A model generated the notes under the pieces. That model searched no databases and was not told the origin of the DNA. It saw nothing but the letters and a program-made list of their open reading frames with translations. The position numbers were made by a program, and so were the translations under genes. 59,951 nt of DNA, taken from positions 82,893-142,843 of the forward strand of contig NZ_BMRI01000017.1 in NCBI RefSeq assembly GCF_014648555.1. Direction: 5' to 3'. Below are positions 27,859 through 36,791 of this stretch, piece after piece (positions within the stretch are counted from its first letter, which is position 1; every line of letters starts with the position of its first letter). This DNA is from Kitasatospora griseola. Its GTDB lineage: Bacteria > Actinomycetota > Actinomycetes > Streptomycetales > Streptomycetaceae.

Positions 27859-30306
27859 TCACATCCGGCCGCCGACCGCAGCGATCTGCGCCGACACCGG
27901 GGTGCCGGAGCCGTCGCGGCGCGGGTCGCGCTCCGGGAGGGTGACGGGCTGGCCGTTGGCGGTGGCGCCCAGGGCGGGCACCGGGCCGACCCAGGCGAAC
28001 GCCAGGCCGTCCTCGCCGCGCAGGAAGCGCTGGCAGCGGACGCCGCCGGTGGCCCGGCCCTTGCGCGGGTACTGGTCGAACGGGGTGAGCTTCCAGCTGG
28101 TCTGCTGCTCGCCGTCCAGCGTGCCGGTGGCGGCGGCCACCGAGAGCACCACCGCGTCCTCGGCGGGGTCGACGGCGGTGAAGGACAGCACCCGGGCGCC
28201 GTCGGCCAGCTTGATGCCGGCCATGCCGCCGGCCGGGCGGCCCTGCGGGCGGACCTGGCCCGCCGGGTAGCGCAGCAGCTGGGCGTCGGAGGTGAGGAAG
28301 ACCAGGTCCTCCTCGCCGGTGCGCAGCTCGATCGCGCCGATCACGGTGTCGCCGTCCTTGAGCGCGATCACCTCGAACTCGTCCTTGTTGGCGGGCCATT
28401 CGGGCACCACCCGCTTGACCGTGCCCTGCACGGTGCCGAGCGCCAGGCCCGGCGAGGACTCGTCCAGGGTGGTCAGCGCGAGGGCCTTCTCGTCCTCCTC
28501 CAGCCGGAGGAACTCGGAGACCGCGGCGCCGCCGGACAGCGCTGTGGTGCCCGGTGGCAGTGCCGGCAGGTCGATCACCGGCAGGCGCAGCACCCGGCCG
28601 GCCGTGGTGACCACGCCGACGTCGCCGCGGGCGGTGGCGGGGACGGCGGAGGCCAGCACGTCGTGCTTGGCCCGGGACGGCTCCTCGGTGACCGGCTCCA
28701 GGTCGAAGGTGCGGGCGAGCAGGCCGGTGGAGGACAGCAGCACCCGGCACGGGTCGTCGGCGACCTCCAGCGGCACCGACAGCGCCGCCGAGGGCGCCGC
28801 CCCGGCCTCCAGCAGCACGGTGCGCCGCTCGGTGCCGAACTGCTTGGCCACCGCGCCGAGTTCGGAGGACACCACGGAACGCAGCCTGGTGTCGGACTCC
28901 AGGATCTCGGTCAGCTCGGCGATCTCCTTGAGCAGCTTGGCCTGCTCGGCCTCCAGCTCGACCCGGTCGAAGCGGGTGAGCCGGCGCAGCGGGGTGTCCA
29001 GGATGTACGCGGTCTGCGTCTCGGAGATGCCGAAGCGCTCCATCAGGCGTTCCTTGGCCTGGGTCGCGTCGTCGCTGCTGCGGATGAGCGCGATCACCTC
29101 GTCGATGTCGACCAGGGCGATCAGCAGGCCCTCGACCAGGTGCAGCCGGTCCTGGCGCTTGCGGCGGCGGAAGTCGCTGCGCCGCTTGACCACCGTGAAG
29201 CGGTGGTCGACGTAGACCTCCAGCAGCTCCTTCAGGCCGAGCGTCAGCGGCTGGCCGTCCACCAGCGCCACGTTGTTGATGCCGAAGGTCTCCTCCATCG
29301 GCGTCAACTTGTACAGCTGCTCCAGCAGTGCCTCGGGGACGAACCCGTTCTTCACCTCGATGACGAGGCGCAGGCCGTGCTCGCGGTCGGTGAGGTCCTT
29401 GACGTCGGCGATGCCCTGGAGCCGCTTCGCGTTGACCAGGTCCTTGATCTTCGCGATCACCTTCTCCGGGCCGACCGCGTACGGCAGTTCGGTGACCACG
29501 ATGCCCTTGCGGCGGGCGGTGACGTTCTCGATCGTGGCGGTGGCGCGGATCTTGAAGGTGCCGCGGCCGGACTCGTACGCGTCGCGGATGCCGGACAGGC
29601 CGACGATCCGGCCGCCGGTCGGCAGGTCCGGACCCGGGACGAACCGCATCAGGGTTTCCAGGTCCGCGTTCGGGTGCTTGATCAGGTGCCGGGCGGCGGC
29701 CACCACCTCGGACAGGTTGTGCGGCGGCATGTTGGTGGCCATCCCGACCGCGATGCCGGTGGCACCGTTGACCAGCAGGTTCGGGTACGCCGACGGGAGC
29801 ACCCGGGGCTCCTGCTCGGAGCCGTCGTAGTTCGGGTCGAAGTCGACGGTGTCCTCGTGGATCGACTCCACCATGGACATCGCGGCCGCCGTCAGCCGGG
29901 ACTCGGTGTAGCGCATCGCGGCCGGCGGGTCGTCGTTGCCGAGCGAACCGAAGTTGCCGTGGCCGTCGATCAGCGGCAGCCGCATCGAGAACGGCTGCGC
30001 AAGGCGCACCACGGCGTCGTAGATCGAGGCGTCGCTGTGCGGGTGCAGACGGCCCATCACCTCGCCGACCACGCGTGCGCACTTGACGTGGCCGCGCTCC
30101 GGGCGCAGGCCCATCTCGTTGGCCTGGTAGAGGATCCGGCGGTGCACCGGCTTCAGGCCGTCGCGGGCGTCCGGCAGGGCCCGGGAGTAGATCACCGAGT
30201 AGGCGTACTCCAGGAACGATCCCTGCATCTCGTCCACGACATCGACATCGAGGATGCGCTCCTCGAAGTCACCGGGCGGCGGGGTGGGCGAACTGCGGCG
30301 GGCCAT
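27859..30306 (-). CDS. parC: DNA topoisomerase IV subunit A (ParC)
   Basis: 815 aa from ATG 30306 (MARRSSPTPPPGDFEERILD), with AAGGGAG upstream; an open frame continues to 30390 but is less conserved-looking. ParC cuts and religates DNA in topoisomerase IV. The winged-helix region has the quinolone-resistance segment HPHSDASIYDAVVRLAQ (residues 88-104), in which Ala93 stands at the position of E. coli GyrA Ser83. The catalytic Tyr133 lies in AAMRYTESRLT. A coiled-coil tower (ELEAEQAKLLKEIAELTEIL) and a C-terminal beta-pinwheel follow. It has no GyrA-box-like repeat that I can see, in line with ParC. It lies about 6 kb from parE, facing it. Confidence 0.94.
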   Translation of the reverse strand: MARRSSPTPPPGDFEERILDVDVVDEMQGSFLEYAYSVIYSRALPDARDGLKPVHRRILYQANEMGLRPERGHVKCARVVGEVMGRLHPHSDASIYDAVVRLAQPFSMRLPLIDGHGNFGSLGNDDPPAAMRYTESRLTAAAMSMVESIHEDTVDFDPNYDGSEQEPRVLPSAYPNLLVNGATGIAVGMATNMPPHNLSEVVAAARHLIKHPNADLETLMRFVPGPDLPTGGRIVGLSGIRDAYESGRGTFKIRATATIENVTARRKGIVVTELPYAVGPEKVIAKIKDLVNAKRLQGIADVKDLTDREHGLRLVIEVKNGFVPEALLEQLYKLTPMEETFGINNVALVDGQPLTLGLKELLEVYVDHRFTVVKRRSDFRRRKRQDRLHLVEGLLIALVDIDEVIALIRSSDDATQAKERLMERFGISETQTAYILDTPLRRLTRFDRVELEAEQAKLLKEIAELTEILESDTRLRSVVSSELGAVAKQFGTERRTVLLEAGAAPSAALSVPLEVADDPCRVLLSSTGLLARTFDLEPVTEEPSRAKHDVLASAVPATARGDVGVVTTAGRVLRLPVIDLPALPPGTTALSGGAAVSEFLRLEEDEKALALTTLDESSPGLALGTVQGTVKRVVPEWPANKDEFEVIALKDGDTVIGAIELRTGEEDLVFLTSDAQLLRYPAGQVRPQGRPAGGMAGIKLADGARVLSFTAVDPAEDAVVLSVAAATGTLDGEQQTSWKLTPFDQYPRKGRATGGVRCQRFLRGEDGLAFAWVGPVPALGATANGQPVTLPERDPRRDGSGTPVSAQIAAVGGRM

Positions 30307-30445
30307 CGCTGCGGGGCTCCCTTGCGGTACTGGGGTGGGCGGGCGGACGCGGGCGTGAACGCCCCCCATTGTGGACCCTCGGTGGGACACCGCCCGTCAC
30401 CCGGGCCGCTTCCGCCACCGGCGAACGCGCCTGCCACCCGGACAC

Positions 30446-30476
30446 CTGACGGCGGCTCGGTGCGTTGCACCACAAT
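30446..30476 (+). promoter_or_regulatory. Possible promoter of the M16 protease operon
   Basis: CTGACG (30446-30451) and CACAAT (30471-30476) are separated by 19 bp. The start would be near 30483, about 55 bases ahead of ATG 30538. On the opposite strand, a second CACAAT (30373-30368) faces parC but without a good -35. Confidence 0.35.
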
Positions 30477-30537
30477 GGGGGACGTCACAAGCCCCCGGCC
30501 CGGACACTCCGGAACCGACGACGGGAAGGACCCCCGC

Positions 30538-31872
30538 ATGGCCAACCCCGGCCCCGCCAGCGGCCTCGCCATCACCGAACACCGCCTGGCCAACGGCCTG
30601 CGCGTCGTGCTCTCCGAGGACCACCTCACTCCGGTCACGGCCGTGTGCCTGTGGTACGACGTGGGCTCCCGGCACGAGGTGAAGGGGCGCACCGGACTCG
30701 CCCACCTCTTCGAGCACCTGATGTTCCAGGGCTCGGCGAACGTCTCCAACAACGGGCACTTCGAACTGGTCCAGGGCGCCGGCGGCTCGCTCAACGGCAC
30801 CACCAGCTTCGAGCGCACCAACTACTTCGAGACCATGCCCGCGCACCAACTGGAGCTCGCGCTCTGGCTGGAGGCCGACCGGATGGGCTCGCTGCTGGCC
30901 GCCCTGGACGACACGTCCATGGAGAACCAGCGCGATGTGGTGAAGAACGAGCGCCGCCAGCGCTACGACAACGTGCCCTACGGCACCGCGTTCGAGAAGC
31001 TCACCGCGCTGTCCTTCCCCGGCGAGCACCCCTACCACCACACCCCGATCGGCTCGATGGCCGACCTGGACGCCGCCACGCTGGAGGACGCCCGGGCGTT
31101 CTTCCGCACCTACTACGCGCCCAACAACGCGGTGCTGTCGATCGTCGGCGACCTCGACCCCGAGCAGACCATCGCCTGGGTGGAGAAGTACTTCGGCTCC
31201 ATCCCCGACCACGACGGCAAGCAGCCGCCGCGCGACGGCTCGCTGCCCGAGACCATGGACGCCGAGGCCCGCGAGCTGGTCCTGGAGGACGTCCCGTCCC
31301 GCGCGCTGATGGCCGCCTACCGGCTGCCGCACGACGGCACCCGGCAGGCCGACGCCGCCGACCTGGCGCTCACCATCCTGGGCAGCGGCGAGTCCTCCCG
31401 GCTGTACAACCGGCTGGTCCGCCGCGACCGCACCGCCGTCGCGGCCGGCTTCGGCCTGCTGCGGCTGGCCGGCGCGCCCTCGCTGGGCTGGCTGGACGTC
31501 AAGGCCGGCGCCGGCGCCACCCTGGAGCAGATCGAGACCGCCGTCGACGAGGAGCTCGCCCGGTTCGCCGCCGAGGGCCCCACCGCCGAGGAACTCGAGC
31601 GCGCCCAGGCGCAGATCGAGCGCGAGTGGCTGGACCGGCTCGCCACGGTGGCCGGCCGCGCCGACGAACTCTGCCGCTACGCCGTGCTGTTCGGCGACCC
31701 GAAGCTGGTGAACGAGGCACTCCCGAAGGTCCTCGACGTCACCGCCGAGGAGGTCCGCGAGGTGGCCGCCGCCCGGCTGCGCCCCGACAACCGGGCGGTG
31801 CTGGTGTACGAGCCGACCCCCGACGACAGCACCGACGACGACAGCTCCGAGAACGAGGAGGCGGCGGCATGA
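30538..31872 (+). CDS. M16 family zinc metalloprotease, catalytic partner
   Basis: 444 aa from ATG 30538, after GGGAAGGA. The inverted zinc motif HLFEH is complete (His56, Glu59, His60), and the third ligand Glu lies in VVKNERRQR. The two half-domains of the M16B fold are visible (residues about 10-215 and 225-430), with a glycine-rich linker. It resembles pitrilysin/mitochondrial-processing-peptidase beta-type subunits of about 45 kDa, which degrade peptides inside a closed chamber. No signal peptide. The acidic C-terminus (STDDDSSENEEAAA) runs into the next gene with an ATGA overlap, so the two proteins should be made in equal amounts. Confidence 0.92.
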   Translation: MANPGPASGLAITEHRLANGLRVVLSEDHLTPVTAVCLWYDVGSRHEVKGRTGLAHLFEHLMFQGSANVSNNGHFELVQGAGGSLNGTTSFERTNYFETMPAHQLELALWLEADRMGSLLAALDDTSMENQRDVVKNERRQRYDNVPYGTAFEKLTALSFPGEHPYHHTPIGSMADLDAATLEDARAFFRTYYAPNNAVLSIVGDLDPEQTIAWVEKYFGSIPDHDGKQPPRDGSLPETMDAEARELVLEDVPSRALMAAYRLPHDGTRQADAADLALTILGSGESSRLYNRLVRRDRTAVAAGFGLLRLAGAPSLGWLDVKAGAGATLEQIETAVDEELARFAAEGPTAEELERAQAQIEREWLDRLATVAGRADELCRYAVLFGDPKLVNEALPKVLDVTAEEVREVAAARLRPDNRAVLVYEPTPDDSTDDDSSENEEAAA

Positions 31873-33269
31873 GCGACACCCCCGCGCAGTACACCCCGGC
31901 GATGGACTTCCACCCGCAGCCGCAGCCCGGCACCCCCACCCCGTGGGCGTTCCCGGCGCCGGAGCGGCTCACCCTGGCCAACGGCCTGACGGTGCTGCAC
32001 TGCCACCGGCCCGGCCAGCAGCTGGTCGCCGTCGACATGGTGCTGGACGCGCCGCTGGCCGCCGAGCCCGAGGGCCTGGACGGCGTCGCCTCGATCCTGT
32101 CCCGGGCGATCTCCGAGGGCACCGACACGCTCACCGCCGAGGAGTTCGCGGCCGAGCTGGAGCGGGCCGGCGCCACCCTGGACACCCACGCCGACCACCC
32201 GGCGCTGCGGGTCTCGCTGGAGGTCCCGGCCTCCCGGCTGGAGCGCGGCCTCACCCTGCTGGGCGACGCCCTGCGGGTCCCGGCGCTGCCCACGGAGGAG
32301 ATCGAGCGGCTGGTCGCCAACCGCCTCGACGAGATCGTCCACGAGCAGGCCAACCCGTCCCGGCGGGCCGCCAAGGCGCTGTACGCCGCGCTGTTCGCGG
32401 ACGACGACCGGCTGTCCCGGCCGCGGGCCGGCTCCACCGATAGCGTCAAGCGGATCGACCGGGACGCGGTGAAGGCGTTCTACGACGCCCACCTGCGCCC
32501 GTCCACCGCTACCGCCGTGGTGGTCGGCGACCTCACCGGCGTCGACCTGGCCGCGCTGCTGGAGTCCACCCTCGGCCGGTGGACCGGCGAGAGCGTCGAG
32601 CCGTCGGTGCACGGCCCGGTGGTCGCCGACGACACCGGCCGGGTGGTCATCGTCGACCGGCCCGGCTCGGTGCAGACCCAGCTGCTGATCGGCCGGATCG
32701 GCCCGGACCGGCACGACCCGGAGTGGGCCGCGCAGGTCCTCGGCATCTACTGCCTCGGCGGCACCCTCACCTCCCGGCTCGACCGGGTGCTGCGCGAGGA
32801 GAAGGGCTACACCTACGGCGTCCGGGCGTTCGCCCAGCCGCTGCGCTCCGCCGCCGACGGCTCCGGCCGCGGGCTGCTGGCGATCAGCGGCTCGGTGGAC
32901 ACCGAGTCCACCGCGCCCGCGCTGGAGGACACCTGGACCATCCTGCGCACGCTGGCCGCCGAGGGCCTCACCGACGCGGAGCGCGAGGAGGCCGTGCAGT
33001 TCCTGGTCGGCGTCGCGCCGCTGAAGTACGAGACGGCCGGCTCGGTCGCCGCCACCCTGGCCGACCAGGTCGAGCAGTACCTGCCCGACACCTACCAGGC
33101 CGAGTTCTACCGGCAGCTGGCCGAGCTGGACACCGACACGGCCGCCCGCGCCGTGATCGCCGCCTTCCCGCCGGACCGGCTGGTCACCGTGCTGGTCGGC
33201 GACGCCTCGGTGATCGCCGAGCCGGTCAAGGCGCTCGGCATCGGCGACGTCACGGTCATCGCCAACTGA
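31869..33269 (+). CDS. M16 family protease-like protein, non-catalytic partner
   Basis: 466 aa from ATG 31869, overlapping the previous gene by four bases. The M16B fold is clear (ANGLTVLHCHRPGQQLVAVD, DAVKAFYDAHLRPSTATAVV), but the place of HxxEH reads ILSRAIS, so no zinc is bound. The C-terminal half retains LREEKGYTYGVRAF, the Arg/Tyr segment that positions substrate in the partner's active site. Such pairs form heterodimers, as in mitochondrial processing peptidase alpha/beta. A hairpin with a T-rich end follows. Confidence 0.92.
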   Translation: MSDTPAQYTPAMDFHPQPQPGTPTPWAFPAPERLTLANGLTVLHCHRPGQQLVAVDMVLDAPLAAEPEGLDGVASILSRAISEGTDTLTAEEFAAELERAGATLDTHADHPALRVSLEVPASRLERGLTLLGDALRVPALPTEEIERLVANRLDEIVHEQANPSRRAAKALYAALFADDDRLSRPRAGSTDSVKRIDRDAVKAFYDAHLRPSTATAVVVGDLTGVDLAALLESTLGRWTGESVEPSVHGPVVADDTGRVVIVDRPGSVQTQLLIGRIGPDRHDPEWAAQVLGIYCLGGTLTSRLDRVLREEKGYTYGVRAFAQPLRSAADGSGRGLLAISGSVDTESTAPALEDTWTILRTLAAEGLTDAEREEAVQFLVGVAPLKYETAGSVAATLADQVEQYLPDTYQAEFYRQLAELDTDTAARAVIAAFPPDRLVTVLVGDASVIAEPVKALGIGDVTVIAN

Positions 33270-33281
33270 CCGCGCTGCTCA

Positions 33282-33326
33282 CGAGGGTCCGACGGGGCGT
33301 CAGCTCCGCCGGGCCCTCGGCGTTTT
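33282..33326 (+). terminator. Rho-independent terminator of the M16 operon
   Basis: Arms begin CGAGGGTCCGACGG and end CCGCCGGGCCCTCG (33282-33319) with two imperfect pairs. The stem is followed by CGTTTTAAT, one of the few T-tracts in this window. Confidence 0.75.
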
Positions 33327-33332
33327 AATCGA

Positions 33333-33363
33333 TTGCACGGCCGTCGCCGGGTGTGGGTAGATG
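33333..33363 (+). promoter_or_regulatory. Probable promoter of rtcB
   Basis: TTGCAC (33333-33338) and TAGATG (33358-33363) are separated by 19 bp and resemble HrdB-type hexamers (TTGACn / TAGRnT). Transcription from about 33370 would give a leader of about 245 bases that includes a small open reading frame. Confidence 0.45.
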
Positions 33364-33417
33364 TCCCCGGCCGGGCGAGAGGCGCGGTCACGACGAATGC
33401 GGAAGGAGGCGGTCACC

Positions 33418-33483
33418 ATGCGGGTCGAGCCACGACGACGCTCCCCGAGGCTGCCCTTCCGTTGTTCGTACCGAACTGCCTGA
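33418..33483 (+). CDS. Candidate 21-aa leader peptide upstream of rtcB
   Basis: ATG 33418 follows GGAAGGAGG with ideal spacing, the best ribosome site in the region. It encodes 21 residues, MRVEPRRRSPRLPFRCSYRT plus Ala, ending at TGA 33481. Seven of 21 residues are arginine. It lies 130 bp before rtcB in the presumed leader. Translation could influence rtcB expression. It may instead be fortuitous; conservation was not tested. Confidence 0.35.
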   Translation: MRVEPRRRSPRLPFRCSYRTA

Positions 33484-33613
33484 GCAGTCGCCGCGCAGCA
33501 CCGTCTGCCGCCCGCGGCCCCGCCCTGTCGGGCCGCCCCGATCTTCCCCGCCGCCGCACCGGGCGTCTTCGTGCGGCACCCTGGAAAACAGCGACCCAGG
33601 AGGTCGAATCACC

Positions 33614-34807
33614 ATGTCGTACACCGAGATCCCCGGCGCCCGGGTGCCGATCCGGATGTGGGCCGACCCGGCCACCGTAGAGGGCCAGGCCATGCAGCAG
33701 CTGCGCAACATCAGCACCCTGCCCTGGCTGCACGGCCTCGCCGTGATGCCGGACGTCCACCTGGGCAAGGGCGCCACCGTCGGCTCCGTCATCGCCATGA
33801 ACGGCGCGGTCTGCCCGGCCGCGGTCGGCGTCGACATCGGCTGCGGAATGACGGCCGTCAAGTCCTCGCTGACCGCGAAGGACCTGCCGGACGACCTGTC
33901 GCACCTGCGCCACCGGATCGAGCAGGCCATCCCCGTCGGCCGCGGCCTGCACAAGGACCCGATCGACCCGGGCAAGCTGCACGGCCGGTCCACCGCCGGC
34001 TGGGACGACTTCTGGCAGCGCTTCGACGACATCGCCCCCGACGTGCGGTGGCGGCGCGAGCGGGCCGCCCTGCAGATGGCGACGCTCGGCTCCGGCAACC
34101 ACTTCATCGAGCTCTGCCTGGACGACGACGGCGCGGTCTGGCTGATGCTGCACTCCGGCTCGCGGAACATCGGCAAGGAACTCGCCGAGCACCACATGAC
34201 GATCGCCCGCTCGCTGCCGCACAACCAGGGCCTGATCGACCGCGACCTCGCGGTCTTCATCGCCGACACCCCGCAGATGGCCGCCTACCGCTCCGACCTG
34301 TTCTGGGCGCAGGAGTACGCCAAGCACAACCGGGCGCTGATGATGGCCCTGTTCCAGGACGCGGTCCGCCGCGAACTGCCCAAGGCCCGGGCCACCTTCG
34401 GCGAGATGATCTCCTGCCACCACAACTACGTCGCCGAGGAGCGCTACGACGGCGTCGACCTGCTGGTCACCCGCAAGGGCGCGATCCGGGCCGGCTCCGG
34501 CGAGTACGGGATCATCCCCGGCTCCATGGGCACCGGCTCGTACATCGTGAAGGGCCTCGGAAACGCGGCCTCCTTCAACTCGGCCTCGCACGGCGCCGGC
34601 CGCAAGATGAGCCGGACAGCGGCGAAGAAGCGCTTCACCACCGCGGACCTCGTCCAGCAGACCGCGGGCGTCGAGTGCCGCAAGGACGCCGGCGTGGTCG
34701 ACGAGATCCCGGGCGCGTACAAGCAGATCGAGAAGGTCATGGCCCAGCAGCAGGACCTGGTCGAGGTGGCCGCCCACCTCAAGCAGGTGATCTGCGTCAA
34801 GGGTTGA
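33614..34807 (+). CDS. rtcB: RtcB family RNA ligase
   Basis: 397 aa from ATG 33614, after CAGGAGG. RtcB joins RNA 2',3'-cyclic-phosphate or 3'-phosphate ends to 5'-hydroxyl ends using GTP and manganese. Metal-binding residues can be seen: Asp74 and Cys77 (GVDIGCGM), His163 (LGSGNHFIE), His180 (LHSGSRNIG) and His270 (SCHHNY). The guanylylated His326 is in SASHGAGRKMSR. Length agrees with the shorter bacterial type. No archease or RtcA gene is nearby. Natural substrates in Streptomyces are not known; damage repair of tRNA or rRNA is a reasonable guess. Confidence 0.93.
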   Translation: MSYTEIPGARVPIRMWADPATVEGQAMQQLRNISTLPWLHGLAVMPDVHLGKGATVGSVIAMNGAVCPAAVGVDIGCGMTAVKSSLTAKDLPDDLSHLRHRIEQAIPVGRGLHKDPIDPGKLHGRSTAGWDDFWQRFDDIAPDVRWRRERAALQMATLGSGNHFIELCLDDDGAVWLMLHSGSRNIGKELAEHHMTIARSLPHNQGLIDRDLAVFIADTPQMAAYRSDLFWAQEYAKHNRALMMALFQDAVRRELPKARATFGEMISCHHNYVAEERYDGVDLLVTRKGAIRAGSGEYGIIPGSMGTGSYIVKGLGNAASFNSASHGAGRKMSRTAAKKRFTTADLVQQTAGVECRKDAGVVDEIPGAYKQIEKVMAQQQDLVEVAAHLKQVICVKG

Positions 34808-34814
34808 CGCAGCG

Positions 34815-34915
34815 TCAGAACCCTGGTGGTGCCTGGAAGCCGGGCGCCACCAGGCCGGACTCGTACGCGATCACCACCGCGTGCGTCCGGTTCTGCGCGC
34901 CGAGCACCGTGGCGC
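34815..34915 (-). pseudogene. Remnant of a LuxR-type response regulator (C-terminal ~30 residues)
   Basis: Read on the minus strand the sequence gives VLGAQNRTHAVVIAYESGLV then APGFQAPPGF and stop. This is the last helix and C-terminus of a NarL/LuxR helix-turn-helix protein (compare RDRAQAVAYAFKHGI of the regulator at 23698). Nothing upstream on this strand continues the domain; from about 34915 the match breaks off into the facing remnant. It is therefore a deletion relic. The exact break point is uncertain by about 10 bp. Confidence 0.65.
34822..34854. terminator. Hairpin downstream of rtcB
   Basis: CCTGGTGGTGCC (34822-34833) pairs with GGCGCCACCAGG (34843-34854) with one wobble around a 9-base loop, 14 bases after the rtcB stop. 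It overlaps the end of the LuxR remnant. Likely ends rtcB transcription. Confidence 0.6.
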
Positions 34916-35172
34916 TGCCGACCTCCCCGGTGGTGGTCGGCGGCGCGCTCGGCGTGGTCCTCGGCCCGTTCGCGGTGCGGACCGCCCGCCGGACCGGCGC
35001 CGGCCGGGGCATGGCCCTGACCGGCACCGGGCTGTCCGCCCTCGCCGTCGTGGCGGCCGCCGTGACGGCGGTCTTCGCCGTGTGGTTCGCGGACCTGACC
35101 CGGGACTGCTAGGAGTACCGCGAGGTCGGGCAGTGGACGCAGCGCGTCCAGCAGCAGTTCGACCGGCGCTGA
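34915..35172 (+). pseudogene. Remnant of a DUF4190-like membrane protein with an internal stop
   Basis: The plus-strand frame reads VVVGGALGVVLGPFAVRTAR, then RTGAGRGMALTGTGLSALAV and a hydrophobic AAVTAVFAVWFADLTRDC, the layout of the second half of a DUF4190-type small membrane protein. A TAG at 35110-35112 interrupts it. The same frame then continues EYREVGQWTQRVQQQFDRR to TGA at 35170, so the TAG probably replaced a sense codon such as CAG. The N-terminal half is missing; the fragment abuts the LuxR remnant. There is no ribosome site or start codon. Confidence 0.6.
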
Positions 35173-35186
35173 CCGGGCGGCCCGGC

Positions 35187-36791
35187 TCACCGCGCGTCCG
35201 GGGCGACCAGCGCGCGGTAGCGGTCGTCCCACAGGTCCTCGTGCGCCTCCGGCAACAGCAGGACCCGGTCCGGGCGCAGCGCGCTGAGCGCGTCCGGGTC
35301 GTGGGTGACCATCACCATCGCGCCCGGGTACTCGGCGACCGCGCGCAGGACCTCGTCCCGGGACGCCGGGTCGAGGTTGTTGGTCGGCTCGTCCAGCAGC
35401 AGTACGTTGGCGCCCGAGTGCACCAGGCAGGCCAGGGCCAGCCGGGTCTTCTCGCCGCCGGACAGCACCCCGGCCGGCTTGTCCGCGTCGTCCCCGCCGA
35501 ACAGGTACGACCCGAGCACCGAGCGCACCTCGCCGTCCGTCAGCCTCGGTGCGGCGGCCGACAGGTGCTCGAACACGGTGCGCTCCGGGACGAGGGTGTC
35601 GTGCTCCTGCGCGAAGTAGCCCAGCCGCAGGCCCGGCCCCGCCACCGTCCGGCCGCCGTCCGGGAGTTCACGGCCGGCCAGCAGCCGCAACAGGGTGGTC
35701 TTGCCGGCCCCGTTCGGACCGAGCACCACCAGCCGGCTGCCCCGGTCCACCGCCAGGTCCACCCCGGTCAGCACCCGGTGGCCGCGGTACTCCTTCGCCA
35801 GGCTGATCGCGCCCAGCGGGATCCGCCCGCACGGCGCGGGCTCCGGCAGCCGGATCCGCGCCGTCCGCTCCGCCTTCCGCACCGGCTCCGTCCCCGCCAG
35901 CAGCCGGTCCGCCCGCTTGGCCATCGACTTCGCGGCCGAGGCGGTGTTCGTGTTCGCCTTCATCCGCTCCGCCTGCGCGTGCAGGCTGGACGCCTTGCGC
36001 TCCGCGTTCGCCCGCTCCCGGGCACGCCGCCGCTCGTCCGCCGCCTGCTGCGTCAGGTACGCCGACCAGCCGGTGTTGTGCACGTCCAGCGCGGCCCGCC
36101 GGGGATCCAGGTGGAACACCCGGTTCACCGTCGCGCCGATCAGCTCCAGGTCGTGGCTGATCAGCACCAGCCCGCCCCGGTGGGACGCCAGGAAGCCGCG
36201 CAGCCAGGCGACCGACTCGGCGTCCAGATGGTTGGTCGGCTCGTCCAGCAGCAGCGTGTCGTGCCCGGCGAACAGGATCCGGGCCAGCTCGACCCGCCGC
36301 TTCTGGCCGCCCGACAGGTCGCCGACCGGCTGTTCCAGCAGCCGCTCGGGCAGGCCCAGGCCCGCCGCGACCCGGGCCGCCTCGGCCTGTGCGGCGTACC
36401 CGCCGGACCGCTCGAACGCGGCTTCGGCGCGGGCGTAGGCGCGCAGCGCCCGATCGAGCGCCGCCCCTTCGGCCGTGGCCATCGCGGCCTCGGCCGTGCG
36501 CAGCGCCCGCTGCGCGTCGTCCGACCCGCGGGCGGACAGGATCCGGTCCAGCACCGGGACGGCCGGATCCGCGACCCGGGAGTCCTGCGGCAGGTACCCG
36601 GTCGAACCGGCGTGCGCGACGGTGCCGGCGGCGGGCTCGGCCAGGCCGGCCAGCGTGGAGAGAAGGGTGGTCTTCCCCGCGCCGTTGCGGCCGACCAGGC
36701 CGACACGGTCGCCGGGGGCGAGGTGGAAAGAGACATCGTGCAACAGCAGACGCGCGCCGATGCGCACGTCGAGACCACAGACGGTGATCAT
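35187..36791 (-). CDS. ABC-F family ATP-binding protein
   Basis: 534 aa from ATG 36791, with GGAG nine bases upstream. Two ABC domains lie in tandem without membrane segments. The first has Walker A GRNGAGKT (34-41) and LSGGQKRRVELARILF with LLLDEPTNHLDAES. A charged helical linker (DERRRARERANAERKASSLH) of the P-site-tRNA-interaction type follows. The second has GPNGAGKTTLLRLLAG and LSGGEKTRLALACLV with LLLDEPTNNLDPAS. All catalytic glutamates are present. ABC-F proteins act on the ribosome, either as translation factors or in antibiotic resistance; sequence alone does not say which. It stands alone, with a 150-bp upstream leader. Confidence 0.92.
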   Translation of the reverse strand: MITVCGLDVRIGARLLLHDVSFHLAPGDRVGLVGRNGAGKTTLLSTLAGLAEPAAGTVAHAGSTGYLPQDSRVADPAVPVLDRILSARGSDDAQRALRTAEAAMATAEGAALDRALRAYARAEAAFERSGGYAAQAEAARVAAGLGLPERLLEQPVGDLSGGQKRRVELARILFAGHDTLLLDEPTNHLDAESVAWLRGFLASHRGGLVLISHDLELIGATVNRVFHLDPRRAALDVHNTGWSAYLTQQAADERRRARERANAERKASSLHAQAERMKANTNTASAAKSMAKRADRLLAGTEPVRKAERTARIRLPEPAPCGRIPLGAISLAKEYRGHRVLTGVDLAVDRGSRLVVLGPNGAGKTTLLRLLAGRELPDGGRTVAGPGLRLGYFAQEHDTLVPERTVFEHLSAAAPRLTDGEVRSVLGSYLFGGDDADKPAGVLSGGEKTRLALACLVHSGANVLLLDEPTNNLDPASRDEVLRAVAEYPGAMVMVTHDPDALSALRPDRVLLLPEAHEDLWDDRYRALVAPDAR

